Part shown: piece after piece, positions 20,401 to 27,980 of the stretch
How positions within the stretch are numbered: the stretch's first letter is position 1
How the letters are laid out: every line of letters begins with the position of its first letter
NCBI GenBank assembly: GCA_035712145.1
Contig: DASTBI010000013.1
Location: 1 to 33,789 of the forward strand
Direction: 5' to 3'
DNA length: 33,789 bases
From: Candidatus Eisenbacteria bacterium
Lineage (GTDB): Bacteria > Eisenbacteria > RBG-16-71-46
Program-made: the position numbers and the translations under genes
Notes under the pieces: generated by a model
What the model was told of the DNA's origin: nothing
Seen by the model: only the letters and a program-made list of their open reading frames with translations
Database searches by the model: none

Positions 20401-20920
20401 CTTCTCGCCGCCGGGCGCGGCCTCCGGAGACCTCAACTGGCTCGTCGACGTCTACGAGAAGCGTCCGCTGCGGGCGCTCAACTACAGCATGGCCGTGAAC
20501 TTCACCGGCGCGACCACGCGCCCGAGCAACACGCCCGAGATCGCGCTCGACAAGCGTGCGCAGCAGGTGCAGGTCGACTTCGCGGAGCCGTGGTCGCTGG
20601 GTCTGGTGTTCTCCTATTCGGGCGGGTATTTGCGTGAGCGCGATTGGGAGAGCACGCAGACGGTCAACGGCGTGACACGCTTCAACCTGACCCCCAACTG
20701 GCGCCTCGAGTATTCGACCGCGGTGAACCTCACCAATCGCGAGCTGCTCACGCAGCGCTTCGGCCTGGTCCGCGACCTGCATTGCTGGCAGGCCAGCTTC
20801 ACCCGCATCTTCAACATCGGGGGAGAGGCCGAGTACTACTTCCGCCTCTCGGTCAAGGACCAGCGGGAGCTCTACGTCGAGCGCGGGACGCGCATGGGCA
20901 GCGTCGGAGGCATCCAGTAG
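17420..20920 (+). CDS. lptD: LPS-assembly outer membrane protein LptD, with enlarged OstA/LptA-like region
   Basis: 1166 residues. Signal peptide residues 1-24 (cleavage after ALA). Residues about 28-500 are repeated LptA/OstA beta-jellyroll strands (pattern GDV...ITADRG, GNVVITDKGATLRAPSGTY, SGRPQIVDRGDKVEG). The barrel part starts near residue 510 with CSLDHPHYHFQAK, VFYVRNVPLLALPFWIFP and KPGRHSGFIFPQFE, followed by amphipathic beta strands to the C-terminus. E. coli LptD is about 780 residues, so the periplasmic part is much enlarged. Only four cysteines are present (92, 150, 509, 1122). Its role is to insert LPS-type lipid in the outer leaflet; the enlarged part could replace a separate LptA bridge (inference). 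The ATG overlaps folC. Confidence 0.9.
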   Translation: MSRAFVFMALAILAATATVGPALAQPPLNISAANVTGSRGPEGDIVLLNGDVRITRGLTVITADRGRYLRAQGMLYLDDRVRLVDTTTTLSCDHAAFSEEKDLLQVTGNVVITDKGATLRAPSGTYDRGRGRAELYGGVVAEDSSQIIRCEQLTYWRDSMLVKARGRVRGEGKKDRLRLLADNVDYDRRRHVAVATGKPVMESEDERGRVARISAKRLRLDTETRRAEAIDSVVVDRDTLKATGDYAVFDDRADRGWLYGHPKAWDNETTVTGDTLEVWTEKRTLRRFVVRSNATLDYKGVRPGSEGETSRLTGERMDVFFTDDEMDSLTSVGDARNEYQAVARPGKTPESNVAAGDTITVHLKDRKIDRAVVRGHATGEYRLEVATGDTAAARLETVKYRAPRIEFHVPKDRIILDEGAQLDYREVSLNSRRVEFDSQEQVLVASGRPQIVDRGDKVEGHLMTYDLESREGTIYQAETTYERGLYHGERIRKVGENELDVKSGEYSTCSLDHPHYHFQAKWMKIYLKDKMVAKPVVFYVRNVPLLALPFWIFPIKPGRHSGFIFPQFEIGLSTTAGQFIRNAGYYYAPNDYMDLTVAGDYYQAEPSWLIRSEANYKLLYSFDGQITYTYQRSENPLSPSDNYDFNAYHQQDITPRTRLQARGQFVSSRAYSKSVEFGRPLSSRVNRFLTSNLALSHAAEWANLYLVIDRRQDLDADEQIKDPDGQGPLQGSALGTVASLPNLTQSLPNLSVSFPTRAIGSLGFLRDTPFSRSLASMYFSLDSRVLAQTEQRAVVSGYSTFLRADSTLDSTTVISQIKSDRWGSAANASLRDSRRLFGWLNFSPAFNASAVLWDFDNLGNEFVPSATWNASLATSTTYYGTSRLQWGPLVGIRHVVFPSVSFRYSPSFDNLLFTDSLGVIRSRFTPFGGIGISGFRAASMGFSLDQRWQVKLLRKGKEERLDNLLQWSMSSGYNFLYEEQGQEHPLAPINSVVRFSPPGAASGDLNWLVDVYEKRPLRALNYSMAVNFTGATTRPSNTPEIALDKRAQQVQVDFAEPWSLGLVFSYSGGYLRERDWESTQTVNGVTRFNLTPNWRLEYSTAVNLTNRELLTQRFGLVRDLHCWQASFTRIFNIGGEAEYYFRLSVKDQRELYVERGTRMGSVGGIQ

Positions 20921-21068
20921 CGCGGCCCCGGGCCAATTGCCGGCGCGCCCGCATCCAGTTGTCGCGGCCGGCGAGAAATGCGTTGACACCGTGGAGCACG
21001 GTGACAAGCTCTGGAGGGTTGAGCCACCCGCGTGAGCCCCGGTCGGGCTCCAGTAGGAGGAAGTCCGG
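20921..21068. other. lptD-HU intergenic region
   Basis: 148 bases between lptD and the HU-like gene. It contains a perfect TTGACA (20983-20988) but no convincing -10 at 16-18 bases downstream (AAGCTC or AGCTCT). A strong AGGAGG-type ribosome site lies at about 21055-21060, ahead of the HU ATG. There is no obvious lptD terminator. Confidence 0.4.
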
Positions 21069-21368
21069 ATGAACAAGGGCGAACTGACGCGCTCTTTCTC
21101 ACGCCGCACCGGGCTGTCGCTTCGGCAATCGAAGCGAGCGATCGATGTGTTGTTCTCGGTGGAAGGGAAGCAGATGGGTTTGATCCCGACCACGCTGGTC
21201 CAGGGCCGAAACGTGCGTCTGGCGGGATTCGGAACGTTCGAGACTCGCCGCCGTGCTTCACGGCCCGGGCGCAACCCCCGCACCGGCGAGCCGCTCGTCA
21301 TTCAGGCGGCGCGCTTGCCGGCGTTTCGCGCGGGGCGAGCCCTCAAGGACAAGATTCGCACGAAGTGA
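21069..21368 (+). CDS. HU/IHF-family DNA-binding protein
   Basis: 99 residues; a small nucleoid protein that bends DNA. The N-terminus MNKGELTRSFSRRTGLS and the arm segment LAGFGTFETRRRASRPGRNPRTGEPL are typical, ending AARLPAFRAGRALKDKI. The protein is several residues longer than E. coli HU (90); the extra residues lie around SVEGKQMGLIPTTLVQGRN, before the beta arm. A strong ribosome site precedes it and a strong terminator follows, so it appears to be a single-gene unit. Confidence 0.93.
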   Translation: MNKGELTRSFSRRTGLSLRQSKRAIDVLFSVEGKQMGLIPTTLVQGRNVRLAGFGTFETRRRASRPGRNPRTGEPLVIQAARLPAFRAGRALKDKIRTK

Positions 21369-21382
21369 GACAAGAGGAGGGC

Positions 21383-21425
21383 CGAGCGGGGACCCGTCGC
21401 GACGGCTGGTCCCCGCTCGCCGTTT
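21383..21425 (+). terminator. Rho-independent terminator after HU-like gene
   Basis: A perfect 12-bp stem, CGAGCGGGGACC (21383-21394) with GGTCCCCGCTCG (21408-21419), around a 13-base loop that is itself partly self-complementary. It is followed by CCGTTTT. It starts 15 bases after the HU stop codon and is one of the two clearest terminators in the window. Confidence 0.85.
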
Positions 21426-21427
21426 TC

Positions 21428-22678
21428 ATGACCACTCGGATTCCCGCGCGGCGGTTGCTGAGATGCGACCAGTGCGGCCTGAGCGCGTGGATCGGGATCG
21501 CGGGCGATCATCGCGACGCATGGTGCGAGCGCTGTCAGCGGGCGACGAGGATCCCGGCGAATGCCGAGGATGCGCCTTGCCCGCACTGCGGGGAGCCGCT
21601 GACCCTCGGTGAGCCGCGCTTCGAGGAGATCTACGGCCAGCTCCAGAACCTGGCGGCGGTGCTCGAAGCCTGGAACGGGGATGCCGCGCGTCTCCGCCCG
21701 CTGGTCCCCGAGCGACCTCGTTTCCTCTCGGACCTCGACCCACCCGAGATCTCGCCGGAGGATGAAGCCGCGGTCCGCGCGGCGCTCGAGACCTTGCGCA
21801 CGGGTGCGTTCGCGGATGCGCGCACACGCCTCGAGCGTCTGGTGGAAGACTCCTTCGGCGAGACACCCCAGAAGCAGGACGTGGCCACCGGCGCACGTCT
21901 CTGGCTCGCGCTCGCGATCGCGCGGCAGCGACTCGGCGATCTCTCGGCCGCCGAAGCGGCCCTCACGCGGCTGCTCGATCTCGATCCCGGCCATCAGATC
22001 GCCCGACTCGATCGCGGCGCGCTGCGCGCGCGTCGCGGTGATTTCGAGGGCGCACGCGCCGATCTCGCGGGCGCGGGGACCCGCATCGAGGCGCGCTGGA
22101 ACCGGGCGGCGCTCGCGGTGCTGGAAGCCGTGGCCCTCGGGACCGGCGTCCCCGAGCCGTCGCGGCTCGAAGCCGCCCGCGCCGAGGCCGGAGCGCCATC
22201 GTCCTATTGGAGCGATCACACCGTGGGCCGGCTGCTGTTCACGGTGATGGTCGAGCGCGCCGCGGCCCGCGGCGCCGACGCCTGCGGCGATGCGCGCGCG
22301 CTGCGCGCCGCCGAGCGCGAGCTGGAGTTCGATACTTTCGACGATCGCGCGTTGCTGCTGCTCGGATATGCGCGCCTATCGCTGGCCGAAGAGGTTGGCC
22401 GGGTCGCGGCGCCGCTCGCCGGGAATCTGATCCGCACGCTGGCCGATGAGCCCTTCGCACACGGGGACGCGGGGCGGTTTCTCGCCGAGGCGCTCGAAGT
22501 CGCGGGGCGCGAGGTTGCGGCGAACCGCCCGGCCATGGCGCTGGCCAGGATCGCCCCTTTGGTCGAGCGATCCGACCTCCGCCACTACCGCGTCCCGTGC
22601 GCGCATTGCGGCCAGGGCACCATCGGGGTCGAGGCGGTCGAGGACGCGCCGCTCGACGCGGCGGCCGCGGGGACTTGA
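21428..22678 (+). CDS. Zinc-ribbon and TPR-like repeat protein, function unknown
   Basis: 416 residues from ATG 21428. The N-terminus has paired Cys motifs (RCDQC, WCERC, PCPHCG), suggesting zinc ribbons. The middle is helical with TPR-like repeats (for example LWLALAIARQRLGDLSAAEAAL and ALRARRGDFEGARADL). A last CAHCGQ lies near the C-terminus. No enzyme motif is visible. No ribosome site precedes ATG 21428, which follows the terminator T-run directly. An alternative in-frame GTG at 21365 overlaps the HU stop (GTGA) and would add 21 residues while putting the terminator inside the gene. Confidence 0.72.
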   Translation: MTTRIPARRLLRCDQCGLSAWIGIAGDHRDAWCERCQRATRIPANAEDAPCPHCGEPLTLGEPRFEEIYGQLQNLAAVLEAWNGDAARLRPLVPERPRFLSDLDPPEISPEDEAAVRAALETLRTGAFADARTRLERLVEDSFGETPQKQDVATGARLWLALAIARQRLGDLSAAEAALTRLLDLDPGHQIARLDRGALRARRGDFEGARADLAGAGTRIEARWNRAALAVLEAVALGTGVPEPSRLEAARAEAGAPSSYWSDHTVGRLLFTVMVERAAARGADACGDARALRAAERELEFDTFDDRALLLLGYARLSLAEEVGRVAAPLAGNLIRTLADEPFAHGDAGRFLAEALEVAGREVAANRPAMALARIAPLVERSDLRHYRVPCAHCGQGTIGVEAVEDAPLDAAAAGT

Positions 22679-22699
22679 CGGCTGCGCGAAGATGAAGCC

Positions 22700-25126
22700 A
22701 TGAGCTCCGTTCCGCTGACCCCCAATCGAACACAGGATGCGACGCAGGAGCGCGATCCCGTCTGCGGGATGACGGTGCGCGCCGGAAGCCCGCACCAGAC
22801 GACGTTCCAAGGCAAGACGTACCGGTTCTGCTCCGCAGGATGTCTCACGAAATTCACCGCGGCCCCCGATCAGTACCTCGCCCCCAAGCCGCAGGTGGAT
22901 CACGGCGCCAAGGCGCCCCCGGCTGCCCTATCGGCCGAGTACACGTGCCCGATGCATCCCGAGATCGTGCAGAAGGGCCCAGGCAACTGTCCGATCTGCG
23001 GCATGGCGCTCGAACCTCGAACGGTTTCGCTCACCGACGAGGAGAACCCCGAGCTCGTCGACATGCGCCGTCGATTCCAGGTCTGTGCCGCGCTCACGGC
23101 GCCGCTGGTGCTCATGATGGTTGGCGCGCTGCTGCCCGGTCAGCCGATCCACCGATGGTTGCCGATGCCGCTCTCGAGCTGGGCCGAGCTGCTTCTCGCC
23201 ACGCCCGTGGTGTTGTGGGGTGGATGGCCTTTCTTCGTGCGCTTCTGGCAGTCCCTCGCAAACCGCAGCCCGAACATGTTCACGCTCATCGGATTCGGTG
23301 TCGCCGCCGCCTACCTCTACAGCCTCGCCGCGATGCTGCTGCCAGGGATCTTTCCGGAGTCGTTCCGCGATGCATCGGGAAGGGTGGGCACCTACTTCGA
23401 GGCGGCGGCCGTCATCGTCACGCTCGTCCTGCTCGGCCAGGTCATGGAGCTCAGGGCCCGCAGCGAGACCAGCGCCGCCATCAAGACGCTCCTCGGCATG
23501 GCGCCGACCACGGCACGGCGAATCCGTGACGATGCCACCGAGGAAGACGTCTCCCTCGATCAGGTCAAGGTCGGCGACCGGCTGCGCGTGCGCCCGGGAG
23601 AGAAGGTGCCGGTGGACGGCGTGGTTCTCGAAGGACGAAGCTCCGTCGATGAATCCCTGGTGAGCGGCGAACCGATCCCGGTGGAGAAGGAGCCCGGCAT
23701 CCGCCTCGTTGGCGCGACGATCAACGGAACGGGGTCCCTGGTCATGCGGGCGGAGAAGGTTGGCTCCGACACGCTGCTGGCACGCATCGTCCAGATGGTC
23801 GCGCAGGCGCAGCGCACCCGCGCGCCGATCCAGCGCCTCGCCGACCAGGTCTCCGCCTGGTTCGTGCCCACGGTGGTCGCGATCGCCATCGTGACGTTCA
23901 TCGTTTGGGCGATCGCCGGGCCCCAGCCGCGAATGGCATACGCGATCCTCAATGCCCTGGCGGTGCTGATCATTGCGTGCCCGTGCGCGCTCGGGCTCGC
24001 CACGCCCATGTCCATCATGGTGGCGGTGGGCAAGGGCGCGACGCTCGGTGTGCTCTTCCGGAACGCCGAGGCGATCGAAACCCTGCGCACGGTCGACACA
24101 CTCGTTTTCGACAAGACCGGAACGCTGACCGAGGGGAAGCCGAAGCTGGTGCGAGCGGTGGTGGCGGACGGCTGGCAGGAGCCCGATGCGCTGCGCCTTG
24201 CGGCCGCTCTCGAGCGTGGAAGCGAACACCCGCTGGCCGCCGCGATCGTCTCGGCGGCCAGCGAGCGTCGGCTGCCGGTGAGCCAGGCGACGGAGTTCAT
24301 GGCGCTCGGCGGCAAGGGCGTACGCGGGAGAGTGGACGGCAAGCCGGTGGCGCTCGGGAATGCCAAGTGGATCGCAGACCTCGGCATGACGGCTGGACCG
24401 CTCGAGATCGAGGCGCAGCGGATGCGCGAATCAGGTCAGACCGTGGTGTTCCTCGCGGTGGACCAACGTGTCGCGGCGGCGATCGGAGTCGCCGATCCCA
24501 TCAAATCGTCGACGTTCCAGGCGGTTCGGCAGCTCCATGACCAGGGGCTGCGTCTCGTGATGCTCACCGGTGACAGCCTCGTGACCGCCCAGGCGGTCGC
24601 ACGGCAGCTCGGCATCGACCATGTGCATGCGGAAGTGCTTCCCGACCAGAAGGCCGAGGTGGTCAGGAAGCTCCAGGCCGAAGGCCGCGTGGTGGCGATG
24701 GCCGGTGATGGGATCAACGATGCTCCAGCCCTTGCCGCAGCGCGCGTTGGCATCGCGATGGGCACCGGTACGGACGTGGCGATGGAGACCGCAGGCGTCA
24801 CACTGGTGAAGGGCGATCTGGTCGGAATCGTGCGCGCGCGCCAGCTCAGTCGCATCACGATGACGAACATCCGGCAGAACTTGTTCTTCGCGTTTGCCTA
24901 CAACGCCCTCGGGGTGCCGATCGCGGCAGGACTGTTGTATCCCTTCTTCGGCTTGCTTCTGAGCCCCGTGATCGCCGCCGCCGCCATGAGCTTCAGCTCC
25001 CTCTCGGTCATCGCCAATGCCTTGCGTCTGCGAGGCATGGCCCTCGCCACCGCTATGCCAGACCCCAGCGTTCGAGATCATCTTCATCCAGACCGAGGTA
25101 ATGACCCACCTCGTGCTGGACGGTGA
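22700..25126 (+). CDS. Heavy-metal (Cu+/Ag+-type) P1B ATPase with YHS and metal-binding N-terminal domains
   Basis: 808 residues. The N-terminus has a YHS/TRASH-like motif (DPVCGM, Cys22; Cys44 and Cys48 in FCSAGC) and a heavy-metal-binding domain (TCPMHPEIV...CPICGMAL, about 83-104). Then come eight probable membrane helices, the ion-site motif CPC (427-429), the phosphorylation motif DKTGT (Asp471), SEHPLA, and [10 protein letters not shown]. The [16 protein letters not shown] end is typical of copper exporters. About 30 residues after it are atypical and overlap the opposite-strand gene by 74 bases. It is likely an inner-membrane metal efflux pump; the metal is inferred, not shown. No copper regulator or chaperone is nearby. 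Confidence 0.93.
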   Translation: MSSVPLTPNRTQDATQERDPVCGMTVRAGSPHQTTFQGKTYRFCSAGCLTKFTAAPDQYLAPKPQVDHGAKAPPAALSAEYTCPMHPEIVQKGPGNCPICGMALEPRTVSLTDEENPELVDMRRRFQVCAALTAPLVLMMVGALLPGQPIHRWLPMPLSSWAELLLATPVVLWGGWPFFVRFWQSLANRSPNMFTLIGFGVAAAYLYSLAAMLLPGIFPESFRDASGRVGTYFEAAAVIVTLVLLGQVMELRARSETSAAIKTLLGMAPTTARRIRDDATEEDVSLDQVKVGDRLRVRPGEKVPVDGVVLEGRSSVDESLVSGEPIPVEKEPGIRLVGATINGTGSLVMRAEKVGSDTLLARIVQMVAQAQRTRAPIQRLADQVSAWFVPTVVAIAIVTFIVWAIAGPQPRMAYAILNALAVLIIACPCALGLATPMSIMVAVGKGATLGVLFRNAEAIETLRTVDTLVFDKTGTLTEGKPKLVRAVVADGWQEPDALRLAAALERGSEHPLAAAIVSAASERRLPVSQATEFMALGGKGVRGRVDGKPVALGNAKWIADLGMTAGPLEIEAQRMRESGQTVVFLAVDQRVAAAIGVADPIKSSTFQAVRQLHDQGLRLVMLTGDSLVTAQAVARQLGIDHVHAEVLPDQKAEVVRKLQAEGRVVAMAGDGINDAPALAAARVGIAMGTGTDVAMETAGVTLVKGDLVGIVRARQLSRITMTNIRQNLFFAFAYNALGVPIAAGLLYPFFGLLLSPVIAAAAMSFSSLSVIANALRLRGMALATAMPDPSVRDHLHPDRGNDPPRAGR

Positions 25127-25868
25127 TCCGGATCTCGCGCGACAGCTCGTCCTGGTCGCGGCAGGCGCGCAGCAGGTTGCGGCGGAAGAGATAGATCGCG
25201 CCGGGGGCCGCTGGAAGATCGGCATGACTCTGCTCCAGCAGATGCCGGCCGACGAACAGCCCCAGCAGGTCGGGGGCCAGTGGCGGCTTCTCGGCGATCA
25301 GCAGGTGGCGTGAGGGGAGCGGCTCGACCATGACCGGGATCTGCTGAAGGTGGTCGCGCACCACCTCGGGCAGCTCGGCAAGGCTCTTCTCGACGAGCTG
25401 GTCGAAGGCCTCGTCGCTCACCTCGAGCGGAGGGGGAAAGGTCTCGGGATCGATGTCGTTCGCGGCTTCGGCATGCCGCGCCGACGAGTCCTGGTCACCC
25501 AGCAGCTCGTGAATCCGGGAGAGCAGCGCGTGCGCCTCCGCGAGCTGCGGCCGCACGGCGAGGGCCTTGTCGGCATCGGCTCGCGCCGCTTCGAGATCCA
25601 CCCGGTGGAAGCGCGCCAGGGCGCGCAGGTGGAAGAACAAGGCGGGATCGGCCGAGCGCTCGGCACCGCGCAGGGCATCGAGCGCCCGGTCGGGATCGCC
25701 CTCCTCGATGGCGACCGCCGCGTCCAGCACCAGCAGGTCGGGATGGCGCGGGCGACGGCCGAGCAGGTCGTTGGTCTCGGTCCTGGCCCGATCGACTTCC
25801 GAGCCTTCGAGGAGATCCCACACCTGATCGACCTGGTCCCACTCGGCTTCGGACAGCGCGTCGTACAC
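25053..25868 (-). CDS. TPR protein with C-terminal zincin-like metallopeptidase domain
   Basis: The only confident minus-strand gene; 271 residues from a GTG start with a GGAGGG ribosome site 7 bases upstream. The N-terminal half holds TPR-like helices ([39 protein letters not shown]). The C-terminal half resembles the zincin-like family PF06262, ending in [20 protein letters not shown], with His252, Glu253 and His256 as the HExxH zinc motif. Proteolytic activity of this small family is not well established. Its 3' end overlaps the P-type ATPase gene tail to tail by 74 bases. Confidence 0.88.
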   Translation of the reverse strand: MYDALSEAEWDQVDQVWDLLEGSEVDRARTETNDLLGRRPRHPDLLVLDAAVAIEEGDPDRALDALRGAERSADPALFFHLRALARFHRVDLEAARADADKALAVRPQLAEAHALLSRIHELLGDQDSSARHAEAANDIDPETFPPPLEVSDEAFDQLVEKSLAELPEVVRDHLQQIPVMVEPLPSRHLLIAEKPPLAPDLLGLFVGRHLLEQSHADLPAAPGAIYLFRRNLLRACRDQDELSREIRITVQHEVGHYLGLDEDDLERWGLA

Positions 25869-25919
25869 GGAACCCTCCGGTCGCGCAGGGTACCTGCCGG
25901 AACCCGCCCGGACCAGCGC

Positions 25920-25947
25920 TTGCCCTGGACTTGCCCGGTGCTAGAGT
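25920..25947 (+). promoter_or_regulatory. Candidate promoter for the 25986 gene
   Basis: TTGCCC (25920-25925), a 16-base spacer and TAGAGT (25942-25947), in the 117-base divergent gap. The -10 shares the TAGNNT form of the other three promoters here, but the -35 is weaker. Confidence 0.45.
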
Positions 25948-25985
25948 TTTGCGTGGTGTAGACGCCGAAACGTGAGGAGGGCCGC

Positions 25986-26279
25986 ATGACTCAGAGTCAG
26001 GCGCTGCGCAAGCTCAAGGCGCGCCATTGGAGAGGTCTGGAGCGCATGCTCAAGCATGCCTATCAGGAGGGCTTCGAGGCCGGTGTGGCCCGGGCGCGCG
26101 GACAGGGACGACGCGGCCGGACGATTCGTGGGGACGCGACCATCGATGGCCTGCTGAGGCAGATCGAGCGGCATTTCGGGCTCGATCGCTACTCTTTCGA
26201 GGTCCGGGTGGTGCACCCGGTCTCGGGCCGCCGGATCCCGGCTCAGGACCTGATTTCCAAGTACCCGAGCCAGGCTTGA
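25986..26279 (+). CDS. Small basic protein of unknown function
   Basis: 97 residues, not recognised. The first ~40 residues look helical and basic (ALRKLKARHWRGLERMLKHA), followed by an Arg/Gly-rich linker (ARARGQGRRGRTIRGD), then an alpha/beta segment ending VHPVSGRRIPAQDLISKYP. A strong GAGGAGG ribosome site sits 5 bases before the ATG and a candidate promoter lies upstream. This translation context and a separate transcription unit support a real gene. The charge suggests nucleic-acid contact, but that is only a guess. Confidence 0.75.
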   Translation: MTQSQALRKLKARHWRGLERMLKHAYQEGFEAGVARARGQGRRGRTIRGDATIDGLLRQIERHFGLDRYSFEVRVVHPVSGRRIPAQDLISKYPSQA

Positions 26280-26331
26280 TTCAAAGCCCTGCAAAATCCT
26301 CGTGGCCCGGGAGCATCGACGCTCGCCTGCC

Positions 26332-26361
26332 TTGACGCGTTTCTCCAGCGACTTCTAGAAT
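26332..26361 (+). promoter_or_regulatory. Sigma70-like promoter for the cytochrome gene
   Basis: TTGACG (26332-26337), an 18-base spacer and TAGAAT (26356-26361). Five of six bases match the consensus in each box. The expected transcription start is near 26368, about 63 bases before the GTG start at 26431. Confidence 0.72.
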
Positions 26362-26372
26362 CCAATCCGCTC

Positions 26373-26396
26373 GGAACCACCCCGAGCGGGTGTTCC
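26373..26396 (+). promoter_or_regulatory. Leader hairpin at the start of the cytochrome transcript
   Basis: A GGAAC/GTTCC stem (26373-26377 with 26392-26396) continues, after one bulged C, as ACCC/GGGT around the loop CGAGC. It lies at about +5 to +29 of the predicted transcript, so it may protect the 5' end or regulate; no known family is recognised. Confidence 0.4.
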
Positions 26397-26430
26397 CAGC
26401 CTCTCCCATCGAACCCACCGGAGATTTTTC

Positions 26431-27870
26431 GTGTCCCTGCGGTCCCTTTCATCGCGCGTCCGGGTCGTCCTTTCCTTCCTCGTCCTCGCCCTCCTCGTCC
26501 TGGCGGTCGCGGCCGCGGTGAGCGACACCAGCAAGCAGCCGGACAAGCTCATCATCCTGTCCACCACGGACGTCAAAGGTAAGACGAGCCCCTGCGGCTG
26601 ACACACGCCCAAGGGGGGCCTGGCCCGGCGGGCCAGTTTCGTGGACAGCATCAAGGCGAGCTACGGCCAGGTCGTCCTGGTCGACAACGGCGGATTCTTC
26701 CCGGAGTCCGATCCGCAGCAGGATGCTGCCTGGTTCCTGATGGACGCGATGAAGATGCTCGGGACCTCGGCGGTCGGCACCAGCGAGCGTGAGCTGCGCT
26801 GGGGACTCGCCTACCTCAAGACGCTGGTGAAACAGAAGAACCTGCCCATGGTCTCGACCAACCTGCTCGAGGCTTCGACTCGGCGTCCGGTCTTCCAGCC
26901 CTACGTGATCGAGAAAGTGGGACGCGCCCGCGTCGGCATCTTCTCGCTCATGAGCGACAAGGTGGACCTTGGCCCGGCGCGTGACTCGCTGAAGGTCGAA
27001 GAGCCTTCGGCCGCGGCGCGGCGCACCATCGACGATCTGAAGAAGAAGGGCGCCACCGTCATCGTCCTGCTGTCGCAGCTCGGCAAGGTCGAGAGCGAAG
27101 ACCTTGCGGCCGCGGTGGCGGGAATCGACGCCGTGATCTGCGGGCACAACGTGCCGCTCCTGCAGAAGGGCCGGATGGTGAAGAACACGGTCACCTCCTA
27201 CGGCGGCGAGCAGGGCCAGTACATGAGCCGCACCCTGATCACGCTCGACGCCAAGGGCAAGATGGCCACCGGCGAGAACGAGAGCTTCATCCTCGGCCCC
27301 GAGATTCCGGACAAGCCCGAGATCGCCAAGGTCGTGAAGGACTTCGAGGACGCGCTCAACGAGAAGCTCCGCAAGGCGGAGAAGGAGCGCATGTCCGAAA
27401 TCCAGGACCAGGCCAAGACCCAGGCCACGGACCACTTCCTCGGCGCCGATCTGTGCCAGCGCTGTCATCAAGGCGAGGCGCAACAGTGGAAGACGACGTC
27501 GCACTCGCAGGCCTGGCAGACGTTGATCGACGCCAAGAAGGACGCGACGCCGGAGTGCATCGGCTGTCACGTGGTGGGTTACAAGGCGCCGGGAGGCTTC
27601 CAGAGCAGCGCCGATGCGCCGCGGCTGGTGAACGTCCAGTGCGAGAACTGCCACGGCATGGGCACGCGGCACGAGGACTACGCCACCACGCTCAAGGTCA
27701 CGCAGCAGACCTGCGTGAATTGCCACCACGGCGAGAACGATCCGGAGTTCAACTGGGAGAAGAAGCTACCCATGGTCGCCCACGGCAACATGTCGGGCGA
27801 GACCATCCAGCGGAAGAAGACCAAGACGCCCAATCCGAACATGATGAAGGGCGGCTCGGGCGGCCACTGA
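26431..27870 (+). CDS. Metallophosphoesterase-like tetraheme cytochrome c with in-frame TGA (probable selenocysteine)
   Basis: 479 residues if TGA at 26599-26601 (codon 57) is read as an amino acid. The GTG start at 26431 has a GGAG site 7 bases upstream and a good promoter. Residues about 10-31 form a signal or anchor helix. Then comes a UshA-like metallophosphoesterase fold with LIILSTTDVKGKTSPCG, the TGA, then HTPKGGLARRASF; relatives, as I recall, have PCGC here, so TGA replaces Cys. The fold continues with VDNGGFF, VSTNLLE and CGHN; several catalytic residues (NHE, DxH) are missing, so phosphatase activity is doubtful. The C-terminus carries four CxxCH heme sites (342-346, 376-380, 404-408, 428-432). 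Alternatives are a nonsense mutation or a sequencing error. Confidence 0.85.
26599..26636 (+). promoter_or_regulatory. Candidate bacterial SECIS: in-frame UGA plus downstream hairpin
   Basis: The in-frame TGA (26599-26601) is followed 18 bases later by a perfect 7-bp stem, CTGGCCC (26620-26626) with GGGCCAG (26630-26636), and a 3-base loop GGC. The loop begins with G and lies 25 bases past the UGA, within the range usual for SelB-dependent bacterial SECIS elements. The stem also encodes LARRA, so part of the pairing could be chance in GC-rich DNA. Confidence 0.6.
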
Positions 27871-27924
27871 GGCCCTGACGGGCACCGCGCCCAAGCCTTC
27901 GCAGAGCTCGCCGGGCCACGCCGT

Positions 27925-27954
27925 TTGACTCCGCCGACGCGGGCCTTCTAGTCT
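27925..27954 (+). promoter_or_regulatory. Promoter for the cbs-cgl operon
   Basis: TTGACT (27925-27930), an 18-base spacer and TAGTCT (27949-27954). The spacing and TAGNNT -10 match the promoters at 26332 and 30677. The predicted start is near 27961, about 95 bases before the cbs ATG. Confidence 0.6.
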
Positions 27955-27980
27955 CCTTCGCGGCCCACAGCAAGCGGCCT

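Noticed and set aside
20983-21012. Promoter for the HU-like gene
   Set aside because: The -35 TTGACA is perfect, but no acceptable -10 is found 16-18 bases downstream, so it is noted only in the intergenic entry.
26641-27870. A shorter cytochrome gene starting at GTG 26641
   Set aside because: This start falls inside the conserved GGLARRASFVDS segment, has no ribosome site, and would discard the signal helix and the first strand of the fold that lie in frame upstream of the TGA.
27880-27892. Terminator after the cytochrome gene
   Set aside because: Only a 4-bp GGGC/GCCC stem and no T-run follow the stop codon.
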